Part shown: positions 19,076 through 28,634 of the stretch, one piece after another
Layout: each line of letters begins with the position of its first letter
Position numbering within the stretch: the stretch's first letter is position 1
Notes under the pieces: model-generated
Seen by the model: only the letters and a program-made list of their open reading frames with translations
Told to the model about the DNA's origin: nothing
Database searches by the model: none
Program-made: the position numbers and the translations under genes
Origin: Cladopsammia gracilis
Taxonomy: Eukaryota > Cnidaria > Anthozoa > Scleractinia > Dendrophylliidae
Assembly: GCA_022457155.1 (NCBI GenBank)
Contig: JAJGOT010000357.1
Location: 230,001 to 294,000, forward strand
Direction: 5' to 3'
DNA: 64,000 bases

Positions 19076-20020
19076 GTGAAGGCTGGGCTCAAAATCTGGC
19101 AAACGAACTTCACCAGCCAATCAGGCGGCGCTTCCCAAAGAGGAGAGTTTTCTCATAATGGGATTGACAACATTTGGACGGCTGATCTGGTCGAGATGGG
19201 AAAATTTTCGAGATGGAATAAAGGGATCAGATATCTCCTGATGGTGATCGATGTTTTCTCAAAGTTCGGTTGGATTCGCCCCCTGAAAGACAAGCGAGGT
19301 CAAACAGTGGCTGATGCTTTCCGATCCATATTCAGGGAGAGAAAACCGAAGATGCTTTGGACTGATAAAGGAAGTGAATTTTTCAACGGAACAATGAAGG
19401 ATCTGCTTGATAAGAATGGGATAAAATTATATACAACTGAAAATGAAGAGCAATCGTCTGTGGTAGAACGTTGGAATCGGACCATGAAAGAGAAACTCTT
19501 CCGGATGTTTTCTGCTAACAATAATACAATATATTGGGATAAACTAGGTAAGTTAGTGGATGAATATAATCATCGTTTTCATTCAAGCATTCGGATGACC
19601 CCAGCAGAGGCGAGCAAACAGAAAAATGAGAAAAAGGTTTTCGCTAATTTATTCGGAGACCTGATTTATGCTAGACGCAACCCGGCAAAATTCAAGGTTG
19701 GCGACAGAGTTAGAATATCAAAATATAAGCGAAAGATATTTGACAAAGGTTTCACGCCGAACTGGACGGAAGAGATATTTGTTATTGACGAAATATTAAA
19801 CACAAATCCTGTAACATATAAATTAGTCGATCTGCTGGGAGAGAAAATCACCGGATCGTTTTACGAGGCGGAACTTCAAAGAACAACGCAAGATGTGTTT
19901 CGAATTGAAAAGGTTATTCGCCGTGATAATAAGCGAAAACTCACGCTTGTAAAATGGAAAGGTTATTCTGACAAATTTAATTCTTGGGTTCCGCTGAGTG
20001 ATGTGGAAAAGCTTGGCTGA
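19076..20020 (+). CDS. Retroviral-type integrase with chromodomain, N-terminus damaged
   Basis: A 314-codon frame starting at a GTG directly after the PLA2 stop. The catalytic triad is D37 (WTADL), D97 (LWTDKG) and E131 (VVERWN), with 33 residues between the last two, as in retroviral and Polinton integrases. An SH3-like region (about 205-265) and a chromodomain (about 274-309, FRIEKVI ... LVKWKGY) follow. Upstream, plausible N-terminal integrase sequence is readable in another frame, with the break near a T4 run (19148-19151). The zinc-binding N-terminal domain and an ATG are not visible. It would insert the element and give the 6-bp duplication. The chromodomain may guide it to modified chromatin. 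Confidence 0.93.
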   Translation: MKAGLKIWQTNFTSQSGGASQRGEFSHNGIDNIWTADLVEMGKFSRWNKGIRYLLMVIDVFSKFGWIRPLKDKRGQTVADAFRSIFRERKPKMLWTDKGSEFFNGTMKDLLDKNGIKLYTTENEEQSSVVERWNRTMKEKLFRMFSANNNTIYWDKLGKLVDEYNHRFHSSIRMTPAEASKQKNEKKVFANLFGDLIYARRNPAKFKVGDRVRISKYKRKIFDKGFTPNWTEEIFVIDEILNTNPVTYKLVDLLGEKITGSFYEAELQRTTQDVFRIEKVIRRDNKRKLTLVKWKGYSDKFNSWVPLSDVEKLG

Positions 20021-20053
20021 AAATAAGTCAATCATTGAAATTAAAAATATTTA

Positions 20054-20365
20054 ATGTTTTCTTCTAAAATAATGAATGTCGAGCACCAATTGGATGGTAA
20101 TGATAACTATTTTTTAAGAAATGCCGGTCTTAGCGAGCTTTTTGATATTCATCGCTGGAATGAAGACCAACTTTCTGAGAATTATGAAAAAACGAAAGAA
20201 ATTGAAACAGCAACGATGAATTATTTCAACGCAATTCTCCAAAGACTACCAGTGGCATCTTATTTGGAAGAAATCAAAAGAACATGCGATAATCTTCTCA
20301 CAATCAAAAAATATAAACAAGCATGTAAAGATGTAATGCATTTCAGAACTTATCTCAAAAAATAA
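20054..20365 (+). CDS. Small helical protein of unknown function
   Basis: A 103-codon frame. The ATG at 20072 (MNVEHQLDGN) is an alternative start. It is mostly alpha-helical by composition (SELFDIHRWNEDQLSENYEK, EEIKRTCDNLLTIKKYKQAC). No cysteines are arranged as a zinc finger and there is no membrane segment. It lies between the integrase and the convergent minus-strand genes, with its stop overlapping the end of the acidic gene by about 10 bp. Whether it is expressed is unknown. Confidence 0.5.
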   Translation: MFSSKIMNVEHQLDGNDNYFLRNAGLSELFDIHRWNEDQLSENYEKTKEIETATMNYFNAILQRLPVASYLEEIKRTCDNLLTIKKYKQACKDVMHFRTYLKK

Positions 20366-20831
20366 GTGAGTCAGAATATGAATGTTTGTCATTCATATTC
20401 ATAATTTCAAAACACCGCTTCGCTTCGCTTTCGTTTCGCTTTCGTTTCGCTTGGCTTTCTTTCATTTCCCCGGTGGATTTCCCACAGGAGGCGCAACTTC
20501 GCTTGTGGTGTTCCCACATGAGGTAACTTCGCATTTCGAGTTCACACAGGAGGCAATCTTGCTTTTGGGATTCCTTTTTGAGAATCTTTTGTTCCTTTTG
20601 GAGCTTGATGAATGATTCTAAGAGGAGTTCGAGTTTGTCTTCGATTCGCTCAACTGCGCTTTCCTCTTCCATCTCCGTATCAGAAACAATAAAATCCTCG
20701 TCAGATGGCGAAGCGGTTTCATCTTCACTTCTTTCTTCTTCCTCTGAGCAAGTGGAACAATTTTCATGGTCACTGGCTTCACTCGCTTCGCTTCGCTCAG
20801 CTTCATTGGAAAATGCTTTTTCAAGATCCAT
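20355..20831 (-). CDS. Acidic coiled-coil protein of unknown function
   Basis: A 158-residue protein. The first 65 residues are Glu/Ser/Asp-rich (EEEERSEDETASPSDED). Residues 66-95 form a heptad-like helix (LELLLESFIKLQKEQK). A later part has two cysteine pairs (CLLC, CASC) and a basic KRKRNESEAKR patch that could be a nuclear signal. The ATG at 20831 lies one base after the stop codon of the upstream gene (TAAAATG). Acidic start, coiled coil and basic tail suggest a transcription or packaging accessory factor. That is speculation. Confidence 0.6.
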   Translation of the reverse strand: MDLEKAFSNEAERSEASEASDHENCSTCSEEEERSEDETASPSDEDFIVSDTEMEEESAVERIEDKLELLLESFIKLQKEQKILKKESQKQDCLLCELEMRSYLMWEHHKRSCASCGKSTGEMKESQAKRKRNESEAKRCFEIMNMNDKHSYSDSLIF

Positions 20832-20832
20832 T

Positions 20833-21378
20833 TTATTTCCAATTTAATTTTTTAAAGATGTTTTGGATTATTTTTTCTTGTTCCTCCCGTCTTGATGGAA
20901 GAATAAGCAGTTTGAAATCATCTTCATTGGGGTTGAAACCGTTCTTCTTCAACAGGGCGAAAAGAACTTGATGGCAATTAAGAAACTTTTTTCTGTTGAG
21001 GTGAAGATCATCATATGCCAGTGAGAAATATTTAAAATCGTCAATGAGAAACTTCTCCAGGTGCTCATAATCATTCCCGTCGTGACCTGTTATGTGATTA
21101 AAAATTTCATGATCATTGCCATTAACTTTTTTCCATTTGAAAGCTTTGACAAACTCCCAGACTTTTTTTCTTGTGATTTCGTCACGAGGAATTTGGGAGA
21201 GAATTTCTTTTTGATAAAATTCGAGATCTTTGAGTGGAATTTGATTTTTGCCCTGATTTTTTCGGATGACAACTTTGAAATGTTCCAGTCTGGGGTTTTT
21301 GTGAGACTGCCATGTTGTGCGGGTTTCTTGAATAATTTCAGGAGTGTCATCGATTTCTTCTTCTTCAGAATCAGACAT
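20833..21378 (-). CDS. VLTF3-like protein (tentative)
   Basis: A 181-residue protein with an acidic N-terminus (SDSEEEEIDD). Its C-terminal third (about 125-181: RKKFLNCHQVLFALLKKNGF, then DDFKLL, then a final NIFKKLNW) recalls the end of the poxvirus late transcription factor VLTF3 family of large DNA viruses, which has an R-K-N-F-L start, a helical L-L-x-x-x-G core and a closing aromatic-tryptophan helix. The zinc ribbon of full-length VLTF3 proteins is not present. It is the first gene on the minus strand inside the right terminus, the place for an early or regulatory gene. Similarity was judged by eye and could be wrong. Confidence 0.5.
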   Translation of the reverse strand: MSDSEEEEIDDTPEIIQETRTTWQSHKNPRLEHFKVVIRKNQGKNQIPLKDLEFYQKEILSQIPRDEITRKKVWEFVKAFKWKKVNGNDHEIFNHITGHDGNDYEHLEKFLIDDFKYFSLAYDDLHLNRKKFLNCHQVLFALLKKNGFNPNEDDFKLLILPSRREEQEKIIQNIFKKLNWK

Positions 21379-21401
21379 TTTCTTTTCCGGAGAGAATTTT
21401 T

Positions 21402-21579
21402 GTTACCGCCGTCGCCAGAATTTGGGAGAGATTTTCCGCGGTCAGAATTTTGGGAGAGATTTTCCACTGCTAGAATTTTGGGAGAAATTTTCCACTGCCA
21501 GAATTTTGGGAGAAATTTTCCACTGCCAGAATTTTGGGAAAAATTTTCCACTGCCAGAATTTGGGGAGAGATTTCATCG
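21402..21579. repeat. Subterminal 28-bp tandem array
   Basis: About six units with a 28-bp period (CCACTGCCAGAATTTTGGGA...), for example at 21492, 21520 and 21548, directly inside the right terminus. The core CCAGAATTTTGG is close to the complement of the central minisatellite core (CCAAATTCTGG at 8460-8790). A shared core in two arrays of one element suggests a common binding site. Confidence 0.85.
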
Positions 21580-21974
21580 GTAGTGTAATAAAGATCATTC
21601 AAGGACAACATCATTTCTCACGCTCTCCCAAACACAAACCCATCATATCAAGCAATAAGCTAAATGGCAGGTAATCGTAACTTGAAATAAATTCATAGCT
21701 TATGCTAAAACTGGGGTGAATTTGGTTCGTTGATTTATGCCAATTCAAATTCAAATTCAAATTCAAAAATAAATTCATAGCTTATTCTAACACTGGGGGG
21801 AAATTTGGTTCGTTGATGATAATTTAAAATTACATGCTAATAACAGCAGAAATAGTGATTTATTTCTCAAAATGGTTTTGTGGATTTTAGCTTATTGCTT
21901 GATATGATGGGTTTGTGTTTGGGAGAGCGTGAGAAATGATGATGTTGTCCTTGAATGATCTTTATTACACTACT
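21580..21974. repeat. Right Polinton terminus: arm-loop-arm foldback, loop in direct orientation
   Basis: Inner arm 21580-21665 and outer arm 21889-21974 are inverted copies. The loop (about 21666-21888) matches the loop of the left terminus in the same orientation, not reversed. The flank just inside (ATTTCATCG, 21571-21579) is the inverse of the left inner flank. So arms and inner flanks are inverted, as expected for terminal repeats, but the loop is not. Confidence 0.93.
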
Positions 21975-22012
21975 CCCGGACCGCAAATGATCTCCGTATA
22001 GCGGACCGCAAA
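21975..22012. repeat. Right target-site duplication and continuation of host repeat
   Basis: CCCGGA (21975-21980) repeats the six bases before the element. It is followed by two more units of the host repeat (GACCGCAAATGATC). Removing the element restores an array of four units of about 17-22 bp, so the element is inserted inside one. Confidence 0.88.
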
Positions 22013-25000
22013 TGATCCCGCTCATAAGTAATGGAATGGTGTGGATTTTTTTTTTTACTGGAGCTGTGCATATACATCTAGTTTATGCTAAGGCTGGATT
22101 TTCATTGTCGCATAATTTTTATGTGCGTAAATAAAAATAAGAGACGATGTACACCCCCCCTTTCCAGGACGTAATAAACGATCGGTTCCTTAACAAATTG
22201 ATTTAAAAAGATCGCGTATTCAAAATCCTGCGTTATTAATATACACTGCAGCAGAAAACATATTGATACAGGAAGCACGGGAAACTTTGATCGATTTATG
22301 AGCGCCTTCAAACTTTGAGTTGAAATCAGTTCTTCTCCCGTCATAAGTGACTATTTGAAAAATAATCTATGCAGAAGTATTGTCTCATCCGTCGTTACCT
22401 TTTTTTTAGTCACGCAAGGACTCTTGCATTGTTTAGAAAAATTAATAATTTTTAATTTGAACACATTTATATACTCGGAGAACATTCGGATATTATTCAA
22501 GCGTTGCAAGTAAGTGTATAGTACGTTGGAATTCACGGGATTTTTGACAAGCTGAACAACAGAGAAGAAATTGCGTTGTAAACATCGCAAGTGAATAGAA
22601 CTTCTGGGAAGCAAGCCAAAAGTCAGCCAAATTGAGGTAAGCTTTTGATAGCCTTAGACTCTATCACCTAGCAAAAGTGCTTGCGGGAAAATAATATTGG
22701 GTACAACGTACTTGCTCCTGCAATTTTTAAGAAAATGTAATGTGGGAAATTAAAGCAAGCACTAATTTGCCGATAACGTTTAGGTGCTACATAATTATTT
22801 AAAAAAGAGGCAATACAACATGTAACACATCAGCAAATCGAATTAGCCTATTTCGAAAGAATACACGAAATTAGGATGCCTTGCACTCCTATTTTAAAAT
22901 GTGTGCAATAATATGTTTTAACCATTTCGATAAGTTGCCATTTGTGACAGATGATTTGCATGTCTTGAAATATTCTCAAATTTACCCAAAGAAAACTCGA
23001 ACGCACTTTATTTTTAAAACCCTCCTAAATATTTCAACGAAACTCAGCCAGAATAGTCCCGACATTGTATCGTACCTGTACCTAAGGCCAATTTTGCTAA
23101 AAACCTCAACACGCCCGGAAAATACTCCATTAGGAAAATCACCCACAGCAACGCAGCGTTGCCAAGGATGCTCCGATCTCAAAACTTTGAGCTGCATACT
23201 AAAGATCAGTCTATTTGTATTAGGTATATAGCATGACATTCTTTTAAACGTCTTCTGGAGATGCTTTATTTTAAGGTAGAAAATTGGTAGTCGGGGCGTC
23301 GAAAAACCATATCGAGCCACCTTAAATAAACAAGAGATGCTTTCCAGGAAAGGATGTCAGTTAGTTCAATAGATTACAAAGGCTGAACATTACAGCTTTC
23401 TCATTTCTTTACCGAGCTTAACATTTACCATCATTCTTTATTTATCAAAATAATTATAGTCGGAACCGTAAGTGACTGCGACCACTTTCTTCAACGCCGG
23501 TGATTTGATTTTTTTTTTATTGTTTTTAACCTCTGGTAAGCGACCACTGACTCATAGGGATCGTTAGGTAACCAAATTTGAGCTATGATTGGTTAATGGT
23601 TGCCTTTGGAAACCATCAACTTATCGTAACTGACGCTGGCTACCCATACGATCCCAGAAAGCCTAGTTCCGAAAGCTGGTGCCCAGTGTCCCTGAAGTTT
23701 GTGGAGAGGCACATAAGAAACCATCTATCGTATGGAAATTCATCACCATCTATAGTAAGGAAATTCAAAGTATGTTTATTTATTACAAGTACTAATAATA
23801 TTTACTGTGGTCAGTGTAGAATCCTTTACCATCTTGGTGAACTCTTTCCTCCCATCCACCCTGTGAAACAAACAAATGAAACATGAAGATCAAGTCAAGT
23901 CTGTCAGAGGTCTGTAGGAAGTTTACGTATGCAGCTACCGTGTCAGTAGCTAATATAGACCAGCACTTTAAAATTATCGAAAACTTTTGCTTATCAGGGA
24001 ATTAAGTGCTTAATGATTCTCCCATTCCAATAACTATTACGCAGGCAACTTTTAGCAGTATTTAAATTCACAAGTTTACGTGCATACAAATACAAAGTAC
24101 TGTATACTGCACTGCTTAAATCTGTAAGTGTTCTACTTGTGTATACCACATTGTACAACTGCTATCAAAACACTTTATGCTGGCCACAGCCTGGCTTTAA
24201 CCATGGACCACCAGATCTGTCAATTGTTCACCAATGAATCATATTTCAGAACATCCTCAACACAGGGTGTCTGTCATTGAGGGGAGAGCCCTGAGGTCTC
24301 TACATGCACAATCTACCACTGTGCACACCGCACAGAACATGCTATGGAAACACTAACACGTTGTTTCGCCAGGGGTGACCATCGTCTTGTCCATAAAAAG
24401 CCGAGCCCATCACTGAATGTGCAAACAGACTCAATTTGAGCAGAGGACACAGGAATTTCATTTGAATATTAATCATACATATAATCCAAATTCAATCCCA
24501 TTCTCACGACTTGACGTTTTAACAACAACATCGAAACATCGACTTGCTTTAAATTTTGTATTCATAGTTACACAACAAAACTAAGTAGCGATTTGGCCAA
24601 CTTTTGAACTAAATCTATTTTTAATCAATCCAGCAAGAAAACATCTTGAGTTTGTGTCAGTTAAACAAAATTTTCACCACCTGTGGAGTTCAGGATCAAG
24701 CCTTCATTTGTATGTACTCCTCAAGTGCGCATGCTCGTGATGAAGGTAACAATGTCAACAACGTCAACAACGTTGGTTAATGATCCGAATTTCTCCAAAA
24801 TGTATCTGAAGAAAATCACCCTTTCAAAACCTCGTTTAAATTCTCAGTCAAACTCTGTAATTAAAAGCTTCCGTTAGCAACAGCGACCATCTTAGGAAAT
24901 TTAAATAATTAAATTGACGTTGACCAGAGGAGCCGTGCTTTGACTTATTTATTTTGACTCAAATAGCTGTGATTGGATAACTACGTTGCGTGTGCGTCAA

Positions 25001-26160
25001 TCAGGTGCACTTAAATGGATTCTTTTTTGCTGTTTCTCTACTAGATTCAAACTGATAGAAAATACCCCTGACTTTTTTATTAGGATAAAGTTCACATAGA
25101 TTTTTTAATCTCGAATTTTGTTATTGATACGATTAATTGGTAAGTCGTAGACTTTGTGTCATGCAATTGAGGCATAATCAAGCTCGTAATATCAAATCGA
25201 CCTCGCGCGATTTGAAATAAATCACCCGATTCCTCCCTGAATTGTACTCCACTCAGTCCAATTACTATAACTAATCAGTGAACAGTGCCAATTTTTTCTT
25301 AGGGATAGTTGACAAAATAAATGAGTGAGAATCAAAACATGCGTGTACACGCTAAAATCATCTGTGTTTTGCTTCTTGTTTGATTACGAAATAAAATAAA
25401 TAAACTGTAGTAAAATAAGATATTTTTCTTTTTTTAACAAAAATTGATGACCTACCTGCTGCTGCTTGTCCTCCAGTTCACATGAGTCTAGAAAGAGGCT
25501 GGGGTACCGCTTTTTCCAGTAGTGCTCTGATGGCCATTTATCTTTAGGTTTGATGTTCCCTTTATTATCCTGCGATAAGTCACAAAAGAAAGTAGAACAT
25601 TATATTCCACCTTCTACATGTTGAGTTCTGAAATGAACTAATTTCAAAGCAATCAATTTAGTGAAAAGCAATCAAAATCGTTTACTGAGGAACCAGGAAT
25701 AAAAGCCATTGAAGCAAACAATAAACAAAACGTTCCTCGTGCAATAACTCCAGTTCCAAACTTTTTTAATAGATTTCCCTTGCCAGGTATGAACATCGAC
25801 CATCATAACCTGAGAATCCTGAGAAAAGTCAACACCCTCCCAGGTCTGAAGGTATTAACCGTTCGACCTAATAAGTGACATCAGAAAAAACGAGCGAGCG
25901 CTAAAAAACACCCACTACATAATTTGTACTGCTCGTACTTCAGTAAAGCCCCTGAAACTCGCATGCAAAACAGTAAGATTAAATGAAATAAAATAAAAAG
26001 AAATAAACGAAAAAATACGGCGAATTATACCCTTTTCTTTAACAGAATTTCAGCCTGACAGATGTTTCATTCATTTCAAATATAAATTGGTTTTAAATGA
26101 TCGGTGCAATAGCAGATTCACGAAAATTTGAAGGCATAAAACCACCCATTTCAACTTATA
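22013..26160. other. Host sequence, no recognisable gene
   Basis: About 4.1 kb of AT-rich sequence. Frames of 60-116 codons occur but show no domain, no splice-bounded coding pattern and no repeats that I recognise. The frame at 22982-23320 (minus) is probably random. It may be intronic or intergenic. Confidence 0.5.
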
Positions 26161-26386
26161 ATACATGTTTCGACATAATTTTTTATACTTATGTCATCTT
26201 CAGTTACAAAAGTTGTTAAATACAAAAATAGGTGTTGCATAATGCAATACATACGAATAGCAAACAATTAAATAATTAAATAAATTAAATAAATTAATTA
26301 AATTGCAATTAAATTGCAATTAAATAAATTGTACTACAGTGTGAAAGGACCAAAGAAGATGACATAAGTATGTGTCGAAACATTTA
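26161..26386. repeat. Penelope-like terminal fragment with hammerhead-like motif (tentative)
   Basis: Two inverted pieces contain GATGACATA ... GTCGAAACAT. On the minus strand, 26203 to 26161 reads CTGAAGA, then a 7-bp stem (GACATAA with TTATGTC), then GAAAC. This resembles the CUGANGA-stem-GAAA core of the hammerhead ribozymes found in Penelope-like elements, with one extra U before the stem. The plus-strand piece (26353-26386) lacks the leading CTGA. Poly-A-rich filler lies between them. Assignment is uncertain. Confidence 0.4.
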
Positions 26387-26859
26387 CTACTAGCAGTAAT
26401 CACAGATCACGGAGACGCGTTCGAAGGAATTTCCGGCGGAAATGAGCCCCTGAAAAACACCAATAGGAGCGGCCATTTGGAAGACCGTCTATCAAAAAAT
26501 CTCAAATTTGTCTCCAACACGAAATTAGGATTGCGTTCTTCGAACGCGATAAGTTGAAATGTGTTCTTTTATGCCTCTAAATTGCTTTTTCATTAATCAA
26601 TCTCCTGTTGGAAGAAATAAACAAGTTCTCTTTCCCCTTCTACTGGCTAACTGTGATCAGATCTGATCAGTTAGCCCAGCCCCTCCCCTCGTACGCCTAT
26701 GCTTGAGATTTACGAAACAGCAACCTGCAGATTATCTGTTGGATGCCAAATCTAACGCTATTTATATAAAACAACGGAGGTTTATCCTAGCTCCACTGAG
26801 ACACACTATTCAACTACATAACTAAGGAGCTAAAAATTATTGCTAGAATTCCTTATTCC
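26387..26859. other. Host sequence, no recognisable gene
   Basis: Nothing recognisable, apart from short A/T-rich stretches. Confidence 0.4.
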
Positions 26860-27205
26860 ATTGCAGTGGAATTGTAGACTATGGCTTTTTGAGACTTGGA
26901 TCTAAGATGCCTATGCATCCGTGATAGGAAACACTTTCTCGCAAGTCTTGCACACTGCAGACTTTAGACACTAAATCACGGCCTGAGAAATTTAACGATC
27001 CTTGCATTTTCAAAGCGATAACAAACTTTAGCCGATTAGTATTCATCTTGCAACAAAGGTGAGCCGAAGAAACCGCAATGTATGTCAATAGAGCCAGCAC
27101 CAAATAAAGGCATAAAGAAATATATCAATTGTAACAGCTCTGTACAGCATGAAATCCTCTTATCAATTTGAGAGATAATCCGTCGAGATCAAAAGAACAA
27201 TAGCG
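26860..27205 (+). repeat. Dispersed repeat, copy A (interrupted)
   Basis: Matches 57853-58190 in the same orientation at roughly 85 percent by eye, from GCAGTGGAATTGTAGACTA to GAGATAATCCGTCGAGATCAAAAG. The match resumes after the Harbinger insertion at about 28251-28335 (matching about 58193-58272). So the repeat was broken by the 1.05-kb insertion. The family is unknown. Confidence 0.8.
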
Positions 27206-28250
27206 ACTTTAAGATCCACTACGGAGAGGCTCGGCTACGGCTAAATAGTGAAAAATTACTTCCGGTGACGTCACTACTTGTGGTCCAAGGCAGCTTTCCC
27301 GCCGTAGGACGGCTGTGTGGTACGGCAAACACATCGACTTGACGGAGTGTTCACAACGTGAGTAAAATTCAGTATTTCTATCAGATTTAAACTCGTTAGA
27401 ATGCAATTAAACTCGTTATAATGCAAAGATCATTCATTTTTAAAATTTTTAAATTGATTTTGGGTTTTATAACGTTCATTTAGCGAGAAAAAATTGAAGT
27501 TTGTCGAGCAGTATTCAGATGGACAAGCAGAAATCGCAAGCATCGTAAGTTCGAAGTTGTTTTTTTATTATTTTTGCTCACCTCTAGTCTCTAAAACAGT
27601 GTATTTAGAGAGATAAATTTCATGCAGCTTAATGTAGAACAGTTGTCTCGAATATAAATGTTTTTTTTTTTAAGAACACGTAGCCGGAGAATAATGTTTT
27701 CGATCCCATTTTGTATATTAGGAACGGGCTTAGCGAACAAGTGGACCATGTCGCTGTATCGGCAAGGGTAACACAACCGCTTCAGAAGTATACACAGCGC
27801 TTCAGTTCCTTCGCAAATTGTTCCTTGGTGACAAGTTATGACGTCAGGAATCCTTTAAGCCTGAAAAAGCTTTGGGATATCAGCTTTTCTTAACCGAAAT
27901 TCGGCCCAACATTCATCTTCGGTCAAGTTTTGAAGATCGAAATTTGGATACAAGTCACACGGAAAGTCCAGGTTCTGTGGGCTGTAAAGGTCGTATAGCA
28001 AGAGAAATTCGGCGTCATCGAGGACATCCATGTAGTAATATAACACTATAAGCTCTCTCAATTCTTTCCAAGAAACCATTGTTTCCCAAACAAACAGCAA
28101 AGCAAAAAACTTGTTCAAGGTTACATTTGTTTACATCGCCGAGTCGCCGTACCCGGTTCATTTGAATTTTGCCGGGAGACGGCGTAGTCGGCCCAGTCTC
28201 TTTCGGTTGCACCAGCCGTAACAGAGGTTCGCCGTAGTGGATCTTAAAGT
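27206..28250 (-). mobile_element. Decayed Harbinger-like DNA transposon
   Basis: Termini ACTTTAAGATCCACTACGG (27206-27224) and its exact complement (28232-28250) bound about 1.05 kb inserted in the dispersed repeat. Similarity between the ends continues imperfectly for about 15 more bases. The interior holds the N-terminal part of a HARBI1-type transposase on the minus strand. The 3' part of that gene and the Myb-like partner of autonomous Harbingers are absent, so this is a non-autonomous derivative. No clean 3-bp target duplication could be fixed because TTAA occurs at both ends. Confidence 0.8.
27690..28118 (-). pseudogene. HARBI1-like transposase, N-terminal fragment
   Basis: The frame from 28118 (alternative ATG 28079) reads a start typical of animal Harbinger transposases: helical, with DDAEFLLLYDLY, then FDLQNLTEDECWAEFRLRKADI. 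A stop codon at 27855-27857 interrupts it. The same frame then continues with GTICEGTEALCILLKRLCYPCRYSDMV-like sequence (cysteine-rich, Harbinger-typical) to about 27700, after which similarity is lost. The DDE catalytic domain is missing. The protein cannot be functional. Confidence 0.78.
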
Positions 28251-28634
28251 CCTTAATATCAACAAAGAGTACAGATTTATAACTGATCTAAAGACGCATT
28301 TCTCTCTTAAGTCTTACTGGGAAAGGGAAAGTCTTACTGGGAAAGAGAACTTGTTTATATATTCCAACAGGAGATTAATTTATGAACAATTAACAAGCTA
28401 TGCAAGACATACCTGTAAAATGTAAAATACCTGTACTTGGCGTGATTAAAAGACCAAAACAGAATTATGATCAAATTTCTTCGCTCGATTCGAAAGAGTG
28501 TAACGTACGTAAGACAAACTTTATACACCTATATATTTTACGGGAGGAAAATTTTGCGGATTGTCGACTGAATTTGTTTTGCGAAAGGAAGTTTTTGCGG
28601 ATCGAGGCAGCTATTAAAAATTTCCCCTGGGAGG
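28251..28634. other. End of the dispersed repeat and unassigned sequence
   Basis: 28251-28335 continues the dispersed repeat copy A. AAGTCTTACTGGGAAAG occurs twice in tandem at about 28309-28342 and once in copy B near 58248. The rest has repeated TTTTGCGGA words and no gene. Confidence 0.5.

Larger units (their letters stand above)
2471..21974. mobile_element. Polinton/Maverick, full length, decayed
   Basis: A 19.5-kb element bounded by exact 6-bp direct repeats (CCCGGA), with termini AGTAGTG and CACTACT and roughly 400-bp foldback ends. It carries the defining Polinton gene set: protein-primed PolB (3.7-7.0 kb), packaging ATPase (12.9-13.5 kb), penton (14.6-15.3 kb), double-jelly-roll capsid protein (15.7-17.0 kb), adenovirus-like protease (17.9-18.3 kb) and chromodomain integrase (19.1-20.0 kb). 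Length, gene content and target duplication agree with the family. Polymerase, protease and several accessory genes are broken, so this copy is unlikely to move by itself. Structural genes are largely open. Confidence 0.97.

Noticed and set aside
2471..21974. Direct terminal copies read as LTRs of a retrotransposon
   Set aside because: The units have inverted arms, there is no primer-binding site or polypurine tract, no gag-pol is present, and the interior genes and the 6-bp duplication are those of a Polinton.
22982..23320. 112-codon frame on the minus strand
   Set aside because: No domain, no repeat, no splice context. Composition is compatible with chance.
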